Made by a program: the position numbers and the translations under genes. A model generated the notes under the pieces. That model was not told where the DNA came from and ran no database searches. It was given only the letters and a program-made list of their open reading frames with translations. Positions 6,263 to 11,466 of a DNA stretch of 11,466 bases are shown in pieces; positions within the stretch are counted from its first letter, which is position 1, and each line of letters begins with the position of its first letter. Origin of the DNA: JAYEHC01 sp964490635 (GTDB lineage Bacteria > Patescibacteriota > Minisyncoccia > JAHIHE01 > JAGLIN01); contig CAZBCK010000032.1 in assembly GCA_964490635.1 (NCBI GenBank), forward strand, positions 1-11,466, in the 5' to 3' direction.

Positions 6263-7273
6263 TCACAATAATTTATTTTCATCTTCCGTCCATTCAATTC
6301 CCAAGTGTTCATAAGCCAATTTTGTCGCTTTGCGACCGCGGGGGGTTTTAATAAGAAGCCCCAGTTGCAATAAATACGGCTCGTAAACATATTCAATGGT
6401 ATCATCGTTTTCTGAAACACTTGCAGAGAGAGTAGAAAGACCAACGGGACTATTGTTAAATTTTTTAATGATCACTTCCAGAATTTTTCGATCAGTATGT
6501 TCCAATCCATAACAATCTATTTCCAGATATTCGAATGTTTCATTCACAGTATTTTCATCAATAGTTCCATTTCCCTTCACTTGCGCGAAATCACGCACTC
6601 TTTTTAGAAGACGATTAGCTATTCTTGGCGTTTGTCTTGAGCTTATCGCTATTTTTCTAGCCGCGACTTTATTAATTTCAACATTGAGAATTCTACTTGA
6701 TCTCAGTATAATTTCTTCAATCTCTTTGTCAATATAATAATCAAGCCGATGAACAATTCCAAAGCGGTTCAAAAGAGGAGAGGAGATCAGGTCAATTCTC
6801 GTTGTTGCCCCAACCAATGTAAATTTTGGAAGATCCAAACGGATTGTTCTGGCCGATGGACCTTTGCCAACAATAATATCCAGAGCGTAATCCTCCATTG
6901 CCGGATACATAACTTCTTCAATCAGTTTATTTAGTCTGTGTATTTCGTCAATAAACAAAACGTCACCTTCTTCCATATTTGTCAGAATCGCTCCCAGATC
7001 ACCGACTTTTTCAATCGCCGGTCCCGAAGTGGTTTTCATGTTTCCTCCCATCTCATTCGCGACCATATTCGCCAGAGTGGTTTTCCCAAGTCCGCTCGGT
7101 CCGTGAAATAAGATATGTTCAATTGTTTCTTTTCTTTTTTTCGCCGCCTCTATGGAAATATTAATGTTGCTTTTTACTTTTTCTTGCCCGATAAAATCGT
7201 CCAAATGTTTTGGGCGAAGCGATGATTCAAAATTAAAATCTTCTTTTTTTTCTTTGGGATCGGTGAGTTTCAT
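6263..7273 (-). CDS. ruvB: Holliday junction branch-migration ATPase RuvB
   Basis: This 336-aa protein has the full RuvB layout. The N-terminal segment SLRPKHLDDFIGQEKVK opens the AAA+ domain. It has Walker A GPSGLGKT at 58-65, Walker B DVLFIDE at 104-110, sensor 1 GATT at 155-158, and the arginine finger R170 in SPLLNRFG. The C-terminal winged helix includes YEPYLLQLGLLIKTPRGR at 297-314. Hexamers of RuvB pump DNA through a RuvA-bound Holliday junction during recombinational repair. Length and motifs are complete, so it should be active. ruvA and ruvC are not in the window. A minus-strand promoter lies at 7368-7396, and a strong hairpin lies in the 5' untranslated region at 7314-7354. There is no clear Shine-Dalgarno site. 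Confidence 0.97.
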   Translation of the reverse strand: MKLTDPKEKKEDFNFESSLRPKHLDDFIGQEKVKSNINISIEAAKKRKETIEHILFHGPSGLGKTTLANMVANEMGGNMKTTSGPAIEKVGDLGAILTNMEEGDVLFIDEIHRLNKLIEEVMYPAMEDYALDIIVGKGPSARTIRLDLPKFTLVGATTRIDLISSPLLNRFGIVHRLDYYIDKEIEEIILRSSRILNVEINKVAARKIAISSRQTPRIANRLLKRVRDFAQVKGNGTIDENTVNETFEYLEIDCYGLEHTDRKILEVIIKKFNNSPVGLSTLSASVSENDDTIEYVYEPYLLQLGLLIKTPRGRKATKLAYEHLGIEWTEDENKLL

Positions 7274-7313
7274 TTTGGAATGTTAATCGTAAAATGCCGT
7301 CTGTTAAAAGTAA

Positions 7314-7354
7314 AAGGTGACGGGCACCTATTATGCAGAGGTGCCCGTCACCTT
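7314..7354. repeat. perfect 16-bp hairpin in the ruvB leader (REP-like)
   Basis: AAGGTGACGGGCACCT (7314-7329) and its exact complement (7339-7354) flank a 9-base loop. Read on the minus strand, the stem is followed by TTTTACTTTT, so it could end or attenuate transcription just before ruvB, or protect the 5' end of its mRNA. The core GGTGxCxGGCACC also resembles REP-type palindromes. These roles are inferred. Confidence 0.7.
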
Positions 7355-7367
7355 AGCGCTTAACATT

Positions 7368-7396
7368 ATTCTACTACATTACCCCCCTCTTGACAA
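7368..7396 (-). promoter_or_regulatory. minus-strand promoter of ruvB
   Basis: On the minus strand, TTGTCA (7391-7396) and TAGAAT (7368-7373) are spaced by 17 bases. Transcription would start near 7361 and enter the 7354-7314 hairpin almost at once. Its -35 box overlaps that of the opposite promoter. Confidence 0.6.
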
Positions 7397-7418
7397 GATT
7401 TAATTTTTCTGCTAAGAT
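7390..7418 (+). promoter_or_regulatory. strong extended -10 promoter of the structured RNA unit
   Basis: TTGACA (7390-7395) and TAAGAT (7413-7418) are spaced by 17 bases, and a TG at 7410-7411 gives the extended -10 form TGCTAAGAT. Expected transcription start is about 7425. It is back to back with the ruvB promoter; the shared box TTGACAA/TTGTCAA overlaps by five bases. Confidence 0.85.
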
Positions 7419-7424
7419 ACCTTG

Positions 7425-7614
7425 TTAAACAAAAATCTACATACGAATTTAAAAACGCCTGACAATTTGCAGACAGCGGGGGCATTATCTCAGTCTCGGG
7501 TAGCTCTGGTTGTTCCCTTGAGAATTTCACTAGTCTATTCCTCGGAAATATCTCCACCCTTATTCTTTTCTGAAGCTAAGGACTTAGCTGTCTGCAGCTT
7601 GCCGGGCGTTTTTT
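7425..7614 (+). ncRNA. structured non-coding RNA, 6S-like candidate
   Basis: The RNA starts just after a strong promoter and ends in a T6 run, about 190 nt. Its ends pair over a long distance: AAAAACGCC (7451-7459) with GGCGTTTTT (7605-7613), CAA with TTG, and TGCAGACAGC (7468-7477) with GCTGTCTGCA (7587-7596), separated by 3x3 and 2x2 loops. Inside is a large open region and then a terminal stem, GGGTAG (7498-7503) with CTATTC (7535-7540). A hairpin AGCTAA-GGAC-TTAGCT (7574-7589) in the 3' half competes with the closing stem. Size, rod shape, central bubble and the alternative 3' hairpin resemble 6S RNA, which binds RNA polymerase holoenzyme. Sequence conservation cannot be tested here, so a different or new RNA class remains possible. 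The name ssrS is therefore not assigned. Confidence 0.5.
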
Positions 7615-7627
7615 GTTCTTTGAAAAA

Positions 7628-7689
7628 ATCTCTGCGGGACATTTGCGTAAATTTTGATGTTTAAATTTATGCAGTTGTTCCGTAGAGAT
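7628..7689 (+). ncRNA. long stem-loop upstream of the hairpin-rich gene
   Basis: ATCTCTGCGGGAC (7628-7640) pairs with GTTCCGTAGAGAT (7677-7689) over 13 positions, including two G.U pairs. Directly inside, TGCGTAAATTT (7644-7654) pairs with AAATTTATGCA (7663-7673) over 11 positions, including one G.U pair. A symmetric 3x3 internal loop separates the two helices and the terminal loop is 8 nt. G.U pairs argue for function as RNA on this strand. It ends 29 bases before the GGAG of the next gene and could control its translation or bridge the upstream RNA and the message. Confidence 0.65.
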
Positions 7690-7730
7690 AAAAAGCGCTA
7701 GTTTAAAAAAGCGCAAAAGGAGAAAGAAAA

Positions 7731-8372
7731 ATGGCAAAAAATAATAGAGTATGGAATATACAGAAGAAACGGACGAAGACAAGAAGGAGGAAACTACCGA
7801 GCGAGGTATTTTCGCCAAATGGAGTACTACCGATGGTGGTATCTTCTCGCCACAGCTACGCCTGTGTTTTTTTGTTTAAAGAAAAAGCACAGTACTCGGG
7901 AGTGATTAGGGATAGGGATAGCGAAATATATGTTGTTTCTGCGTTTGACAGTAAGTGCCAGCCTAAGAAAAGTGGCTGGTATTTCTGTTCTGTTCCTAGA
8001 AAGGAGCAGAAGCCAGTTTTTTTCTTTAGCGGAGGAAGACCAGTTTTTACGGTTGAAGTATATTCAACCGTAAAAAGTTGGGCGAGTGATGGAAGGATAA
8101 TAATTATTGTAAACGATTCAACTCTGTCGTTGAATCGTCAACTTCAAGAAAAGGATAACTATATCCTTTTTGGAGAAAACGGCGATTATTTCATCCGAAT
8201 AAAGAATTCGTATGAGAGAAAAAAAGTCGCTAGGAGATTGAGCGAGAAAGAAAAAGAAACCATGGGTTTTGAAAACCTATGGACAAAAAAGAAGGGATTC
8301 ATTTTCTCGCCCCAAGAAATAGTTTCCTCTTCGCTTAGTAAAGAGGAAATAATAAAAATTATCTTCGGGTAA
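7731..8372 (+). CDS. uncharacterised 213-aa protein encoded in a hairpin-rich message, possibly frameshifted
   Basis: I recognise no family. The ATG at 7731 has a strong ribosome binding site, GGAG at 7719-7722, eight bases away. A small GCGCT/AGCGC stem lies just before it. The first 45 residues are very basic (QKKRTKTRRRK). The rest alternates short strands and turns (GRIIIIVND, DYFIRIKN) and ends with GFIFSPQE and a helix. An ATG at 7751 in another frame reads MEYTEETDEDKKEETTERG, then KWSTTDGGIFSPQ, and stops at 7877. It echoes the C-terminal LWTKKKGFIFSPQ. Removing one T from the T7 run at 7867-7873 would join that frame to this one, giving about 206 aa. So the true N-terminus is uncertain. 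At least eight stem-loops lie inside the coding part. It is probably co-transcribed with the upstream RNA from the 7390 promoter. Confidence 0.6.
   Translation: MAKNNRVWNIQKKRTKTRRRKLPSEVFSPNGVLPMVVSSRHSYACVFLFKEKAQYSGVIRDRDSEIYVVSAFDSKCQPKKSGWYFCSVPRKEQKPVFFFSGGRPVFTVEVYSTVKSWASDGRIIIIVNDSTLSLNRQLQEKDNYILFGENGDYFIRIKNSYERKKVARRLSEKEKETMGFENLWTKKKGFIFSPQEIVSSSLSKEEIIKIIFG
7953..8349 (+). other. array of short stem-loops inside the coding region
   Basis: Successive stems are 7953-7963/7974-7984 (11 pairs, two G.U), 7988-7997/8002-8011 (10 pairs, one G.U, loop AGAA), 8044-8057/8063-8076 (14 perfect), 8113-8122/8129-8138 (10 perfect), 8149-8157/8162-8170 (9), 8191-8200/8206-8215 (9 of 10), 8260-8268/8274-8282 (9, one G.U) and 8323-8331/8341-8349 (9 perfect). 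Most lie within 60 bases of the next and have loops of 4 to 10 bases. Neighbouring genes in the window do not show this density by eye. Confidence 0.7.
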
Positions 8373-8380
8373 TTGAGACT

Positions 8381-8452
8381 GAGGCAAGAATAACAACAAC
8401 TTCGCTTTCAAAAAAGTGATAAAGAGGTTGTTTGATTCTTCCTCTTTTTTTT
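8381..8452 (+). terminator. rho-independent terminator with two alternative stems
   Basis: One fold pairs GAGG-C-AAGAAT (8381-8391) with ATTCTT-CCTC (8435-8444), continuing with AACAAC and GTTGTT. A competing short stem pairs AAAGAGG (8421-8427) with CCTCTTT (8441-8447). Both end at a T8 run (8445-8452). It closes the unit that starts at the 7390 promoter. Confidence 0.8.
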
Positions 8453-8481
8453 ATTTGCCTAAATTTTAAGTCTGAATTTCA

Positions 8482-8533
8482 ATTATAACAAATGTAGCGA
8501 ACAGGCATACCTGTTCGCTACATTTGTTATAAT
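8482..8533. repeat. perfect 24-bp palindrome with 4-base loop
   Basis: Bases 8482-8505 and 8510-8533 are exact reverse complements around the loop CATA; the core is TGTAGCGAACAGG. It lies between convergent genes and lacks a real T run on either side. It could be a two-way transcript end, a mobile palindrome or a protein-binding site. Confidence 0.8.
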
Positions 8534-8597
8534 CTGATCCCAATCAAATATCAAAATTCAATATAATATTGCAAGCGTAATGTTATTTTTGCCTCAT

Positions 8598-9959
8598 TTA
8601 ATTCAACCCTTTAACATGCCTTTGAATACTTCCCATCGCTTCTGAAACAGTTTTCTTTTCATCTTCATCAGTTGTTATTATGGAATTTATCATTTTATCA
8701 AGATACTCGTCGCTCTTGGGAGTTTCAGGATGATACCAGCTTTTAGCGGTAAAAACTTGCTCAGCAAAATGACTTTGCGTATTGTATTGATCCCTTGCTT
8801 GTTCCATAGCGAGTTCTTTATTCGCGGCTGGTTTATTTGAAAAACTTAAATACGACTTAGAGTTTCCTTTTTGCGCGGCGAAATTTAGAAACTCCCACGC
8901 CAGTTTTTTGCAATCCACCGTAAGTCCTTTTTGCGCGACACAAGGAGCGTGTTTGGGAACAACAGGAACCCAATAACTTGCATAATTAACTTTATTATCT
9001 TTATCCGCTTGCGGAATAGGAGCCACCTTGAAATTTAATGTATTTCCTGTTTTACTAATAACATTTTCAATTCCATAGGAATAGTTGATCATCATCGCCG
9101 CTTTTCTTTGCGTAAAAGCGTCTATGGAATACATTTGATCTTCATTCCATGTATAAAATCTTTTTTCAGGATCTGTAAAACTTGTATAGAATTCTACCGC
9201 CGGTTTACTTCCTATATTATTAAAAGATGCTATATTCCCGCCATGCCTCATATTATTCTGCATTACCAAAAGCATAAGAACATCCTGACTTCTTGCCACA
9301 TTACTCCCCCCGCCAAAAGCCGCACCCGCTACCTTAATATTTCCATCTTCGTCAAATTTTGTAAGTTTTTCAACATAATCTTCAAACTCATTCCAATTTT
9401 TTGGGTATTCATCTATATAACCTTCATTGATAAATTTATCATCATTATAAAACAAAGCAAGCGTATCAACATAAAACGGCAAAGCATAAATCGTTTCGCC
9501 TTCTGTCAGATCGTCCACAGTGACATTCACAAATGTTTCTTTAAACTGATTTATACTCATTGATGTATTTGGCACAATCTCGCTTTTGTATTTTGGAATC
9601 CAGGTATTGAACACCATGAAAATATTCGGTCCGTTTCCTTCAAACTGCCTTTTTCTTATTGTTTCTTCATAATCTGATGATTTACAAATTGGATTGCATA
9701 TTCTCTCGTATGATATATTTACATTAATAAAATCGCCTTCGGGATTTCTTTTGTAGGAATTGAATGCAGAAATAATTCCGCTCCATTCACTCGCATTATC
9801 ATATGGTCCGATAAATTTCAGACTTACGCTTTTTGGCTCAGGAAGCCTAAATCTAAAAAATGGACATATAGTCATTCCTGGACAGCCAATACAGTACCAA
9901 CCAGCAATAGAAAAAATAATAAGCAAAATAAACATTAGAAATATTTTTTGAGCATTCAT
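8598..9959 (-). CDS. extracellular solute-binding protein (family 1-like), membrane-anchored
   Basis: This 453-aa protein starts with a hydrophobic segment (residues about 5-25) followed by a cysteine-containing stretch (C23, C26, C32). No proper lipobox is seen, so a membrane anchor is more likely than a lipoprotein. The rest follows the sugar-type periplasmic-binding fold: ASEWSGIISAFN near 56-67, ALPFYVDTLALFYNDDKF at 159-176, YPKNWNEF at 185-192, and late helices with WEFLNFAAQ. Such proteins normally pass sugars or oligosaccharides to an ABC permease, but no permease or ATPase gene is adjacent. It may share a remote transporter or bind ligand at the surface. It is the last of three minus-strand genes, 158 bases beyond the methyltransferase, with no clear Shine-Dalgarno site. 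Confidence 0.85.
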   Translation of the reverse strand: MNAQKIFLMFILLIIFSIAGWYCIGCPGMTICPFFRFRLPEPKSVSLKFIGPYDNASEWSGIISAFNSYKRNPEGDFINVNISYERICNPICKSSDYEETIRKRQFEGNGPNIFMVFNTWIPKYKSEIVPNTSMSINQFKETFVNVTVDDLTEGETIYALPFYVDTLALFYNDDKFINEGYIDEYPKNWNEFEDYVEKLTKFDEDGNIKVAGAAFGGGSNVARSQDVLMLLVMQNNMRHGGNIASFNNIGSKPAVEFYTSFTDPEKRFYTWNEDQMYSIDAFTQRKAAMMINYSYGIENVISKTGNTLNFKVAPIPQADKDNKVNYASYWVPVVPKHAPCVAQKGLTVDCKKLAWEFLNFAAQKGNSKSYLSFSNKPAANKELAMEQARDQYNTQSHFAEQVFTAKSWYHPETPKSDEYLDKMINSIITTDEDEKKTVSEAMGSIQRHVKGLN

Positions 9960-9968
9960 AATAAATTC

Positions 9969-10000
9969 ATTTAAACATATAAGTATTTAAACATATAAGC
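9969..10000. repeat. two tandem 16-bp copies upstream of the solute-binding protein gene
   Basis: ATTTAAACATATAAGT (9969-9984) is followed directly by ATTTAAACATATAAGC (9985-10000), differing at one base. A partial inverted copy, GTTTATATGTTTATG, lies at 10015-10029. The repeats overlap the likely promoter region of the minus-strand gene starting at 9959, where TTGTGC-17-TATATG is a weak candidate. An operator role is possible but untested. Confidence 0.55.
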
Positions 10001-10032
10001 ACAATAAAAATTTTGTTTATATGTTTATGTCG

Positions 10033-10107
10033 CAAACTTCTTCGCTCTTGCCTCACTGCGGTCTCTTTGTAGAATCCTGCAAAAAGGCAAAGAAACAACA
10101 AAGAGCG
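10033..10107. repeat. imperfect inverted repeat between two minus-strand genes
   Basis: CGCTCTT at 10033-10039 pairs with AAGAGCG at 10101-10107, and an inner GCC/GGC match continues the stem. The inside reads GCCTCACTGCGGTCTCTTTG and then GCAAAAA, similar to the repeat at 4511. It is non-coding. Confidence 0.4.
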
Positions 10108-10117
10108 TCCTGAAATA

Positions 10118-10675
10118 TTAAAATACCATAAATACCATCCCATAGTGATGTTCTCCGGTATCAATTTTGTTTATAAATTTTAGTCCGTTTTTAATAGCAA
10201 GTTTTTTCATATCGTCTTCACTCAGACAATGTTCAAACTTCGGACCAAGCGGAACTTCTCTTGGAATCCAATCTATAGCTACAATTTTTCCGCCACTTTT
10301 TAAAATCCTTTTTGCTTCGCCAAAAACTGAATCATAATCATTGCATTGAAAAAGCACATTCGCAAGCAAAACAAAATTAACTGAATTATCTTTTATTTTT
10401 GTTCCGCCAACGATTTCTATATTTGCTCGCATTGTTTCAATATTTAACAGTCCATATAATTTCGCCTTGCTGGAAATATTCTCCAGCGCGCTTGTCAGGA
10501 CATCAACAGCATAGACTTTGCCACTGTTTTTTATTATTTTAGCGATAGGAATTGTGAAATATCCCGCTCCGCACCCGAGATCAGCAACGATCATCCCACT
10601 TGAAATTCCAAGTTCATCTATAATATTATCCGGGCTCATAAAACCTCCACTGCCAGTTTTTTTAATTTGATCCAT
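10118..10675 (-). CDS. class I SAM-dependent methyltransferase
   Basis: This 185-aa protein has the Rossmann-type methyltransferase core. Motif I is VADLGCGAGYF (30-40), which binds S-adenosylmethionine. D58 in VYAVDV contacts the ribose hydroxyls. Motif IV is the loop FVLLANVLFQC at 101-111, and KRILKSGGKIVAID (122-135) is the usual strand before the C-terminal region. It belongs to the methyltransferase 11/25 group that includes UbiE- and arsenite-methyltransferase-like enzymes. No substrate can be named: the cysteines expected for arsenite binding are not evident and no quinone genes are nearby. It is short but complete, and follows the pilin-like gene on the same strand after about 97 bases that contain a GGTTCAA/TTGAACC hairpin. 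Confidence 0.9.
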   Translation of the reverse strand: MDQIKKTGSGGFMSPDNIIDELGISSGMIVADLGCGAGYFTIPIAKIIKNSGKVYAVDVLTSALENISSKAKLYGLLNIETMRANIEIVGGTKIKDNSVNFVLLANVLFQCNDYDSVFGEAKRILKSGGKIVAIDWIPREVPLGPKFEHCLSEDDMKKLAIKNGLKFINKIDTGEHHYGMVFMVF

Positions 10676-10735
10676 ATAATTAAATTGTTAAATGGCTAAA
10701 TTGTCAAATTGAGTTAGTTTAATATAAATTGTGTT

Positions 10736-10759
10736 GGTTCAATGTCTCTGACTTGAACC
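10736..10759. repeat. 7-bp hairpin between pilin-like and methyltransferase genes
   Basis: GGTTCAA (10736-10742) and TTGAACC (10753-10759) flank a 10-base loop. On the minus strand no T run follows, so it is a weak terminator at best, perhaps an mRNA end-protecting stem. Confidence 0.4.
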
Positions 10760-10772
10760 TTTTATAAATTTA

Positions 10773-11402
10773 TCACAAGATCACCATAATAATCACATCC
10801 ACTATCGCATAAGCGATTCCAGCAACAACCAATCCTATTAAAGCGTAAGTTACAGTTTTCTTTCCCGTTCTCGCTTTGTCTTCATCTCCGGCGGAAGTAA
10901 GATAGTTTATCCCTCCCCAAATAAGCATGAGAACCGCGATCATTCCCACAAAGCCAAGAATCCAGTCAGTGGCATTTTTTATTGACTGGTTGAAATCATC
11001 AGGAACATTTTCGGGCTGGGGAATTATTCCCCAAGTTTTTGTAGCATTACATTTAAAAATACCGCCGGGAGCAGCACCAATAAGCACACTTTTTCCATTT
11101 GATGTCGCAGTAACACTATCACTACAATTTGTAACAATAGCAGAATTTACTACACCCGCTACCCCGGAACAAACATCTATTTGCAAAATTTCAAGCCCTA
11201 AAACTTCCCTACAATGACCAAATCCCGCTGCTATACAAACATCATCAGGAGTTATTTCTTCACCTATAGACATTGACATGTCAATACACTCCATATTTAA
11301 ATCAACAGTTTTTCCTTTGACCATTTCCACTTCGCCAAATAAACAACAAATCAAAATCAACATCCCACAAAAGCATTTATTAAATTGTTTAAATGTTGTC
11401 AT
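10773..11402 (-). CDS. exported pilin-like protein with a type IV secretion pilin C-terminus
   Basis: This 209-aa protein has an N-terminal export signal (residues about 10-30, rich in Cys, Leu and Ile). A polar domain of about 120 residues carries six cysteines (39, 56, 64, 78, 93 and 118). Two membrane helices follow at about 147-170 and 184-207. The C-terminal part IWGGINYLTSAGDEDKARTG, then KKTVTYALIGLVVAGIAYAI, is the pattern of the type IV secretion pilin-like family (TrbC/VirB2-related) that is abundant in Patescibacteria. Typical members are short; the cysteine-rich insert between signal and helices is unusual and suggests a disulfide-stabilised surface domain. No VirB or pilus-assembly gene lies in the window. 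It is the first of three minus-strand genes. Confidence 0.82.
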   Translation of the reverse strand: MTTFKQFNKCFCGMLILICCLFGEVEMVKGKTVDLNMECIDMSMSIGEEITPDDVCIAAGFGHCREVLGLEILQIDVCSGVAGVVNSAIVTNCSDSVTATSNGKSVLIGAAPGGIFKCNATKTWGIIPQPENVPDDFNQSIKNATDWILGFVGMIAVLMLIWGGINYLTSAGDEDKARTGKKTVTYALIGLVVAGIAYAIVDVIIMVIL

Positions 11403-11466
11403 GTTAAGAAGTTAGATTGTCCAGCGTTGTTTATATCTCGTCTGGATAAAAGTAATTGATTAATTT

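Noticed and set aside
7425..7614. tmRNA, RNase P RNA or signal recognition particle RNA
   Set aside because: No tRNA-like end or tag peptide, no RNase P core motifs, and no SRP GGAA-type domain IV were found.
7366..7818. Minus-strand frames (63 and 80 codons) over the structured RNA
   Set aside because: They cross the promoter and the paired RNA segments, have no ribosome binding site, and encode no recognisable protein.
8041..8349. CRISPR array
   Set aside because: The hairpins differ in sequence from one another; there are no repeated units with regular spacers and no cas genes.
9108..9563. Plus-strand 151-codon frame inside the solute-binding protein gene
   Set aside because: Antisense shadow; the minus-strand frame has strong family motifs.

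Overview
The window looks like a piece of a Candidate Phyla Radiation (Patescibacteria, probably Parcubacteria-like) genome, assembled from a metagenome or single cell. The DNA is AT-rich. Genes are short and mostly lack obvious Shine-Dalgarno sites, and UGA is used as a normal stop. The gene set fits such organisms: a type IV secretion pilin-like protein, ribosomal protein S1 with a lysine-rich tail, a SpoIIM-family membrane protein in a likely non-sporulating cell, a UlaG-like metallo-beta-lactamase, a bacterial PH-domain protein, and a solute-binding protein with no transporter beside it. Two exactly 100-base N runs (2661-2760, 5067-5166) are scaffold gaps whose true length is unknown. The taxonomy is inferred from gene content only.

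Layout. 1-2997: a tRNA-Ala(CGC), a small inverted-repeat element, then minus-strand genes for SpoIIM, a 99-aa unknown, the metallo-beta-lactamase and a gap-interrupted unknown protein. 3066-4698: a plus-strand promoter, rpsA and its terminator; the 3' intergenic region holds two exact DnaA-box sequences. 4760-5066: a second plus-strand promoter, a structured leader, a very A-rich tract and the first 13 codons of a gene lost in the gap. 5167-7273: minus-strand PH-domain protein overlapping a small membrane protein, a long inverted repeat, and ruvB.

7314-8533 is the most unusual part. Two back-to-back promoters share a -35 box. One drives ruvB leftward. The other drives a roughly 1-kb rightward unit made of a 6S-like structured RNA with its own terminator-like end, a second long stem-loop, a good ribosome binding site, and a 213-codon reading frame packed with short stem-loops, closed by a terminator. 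Several stems contain G.U pairs, which points to selection on RNA. The reading frame also shows signs of a frameshift at a T7 run. This unit is the best candidate for an undescribed system.

8598-11402: three minus-strand genes read leftward from the right end: a pilin-like protein with a six-cysteine exported domain, a SAM methyltransferase, and a membrane-anchored solute-binding protein. These suggest cell-surface and uptake functions, but nothing here shows that the three act together.
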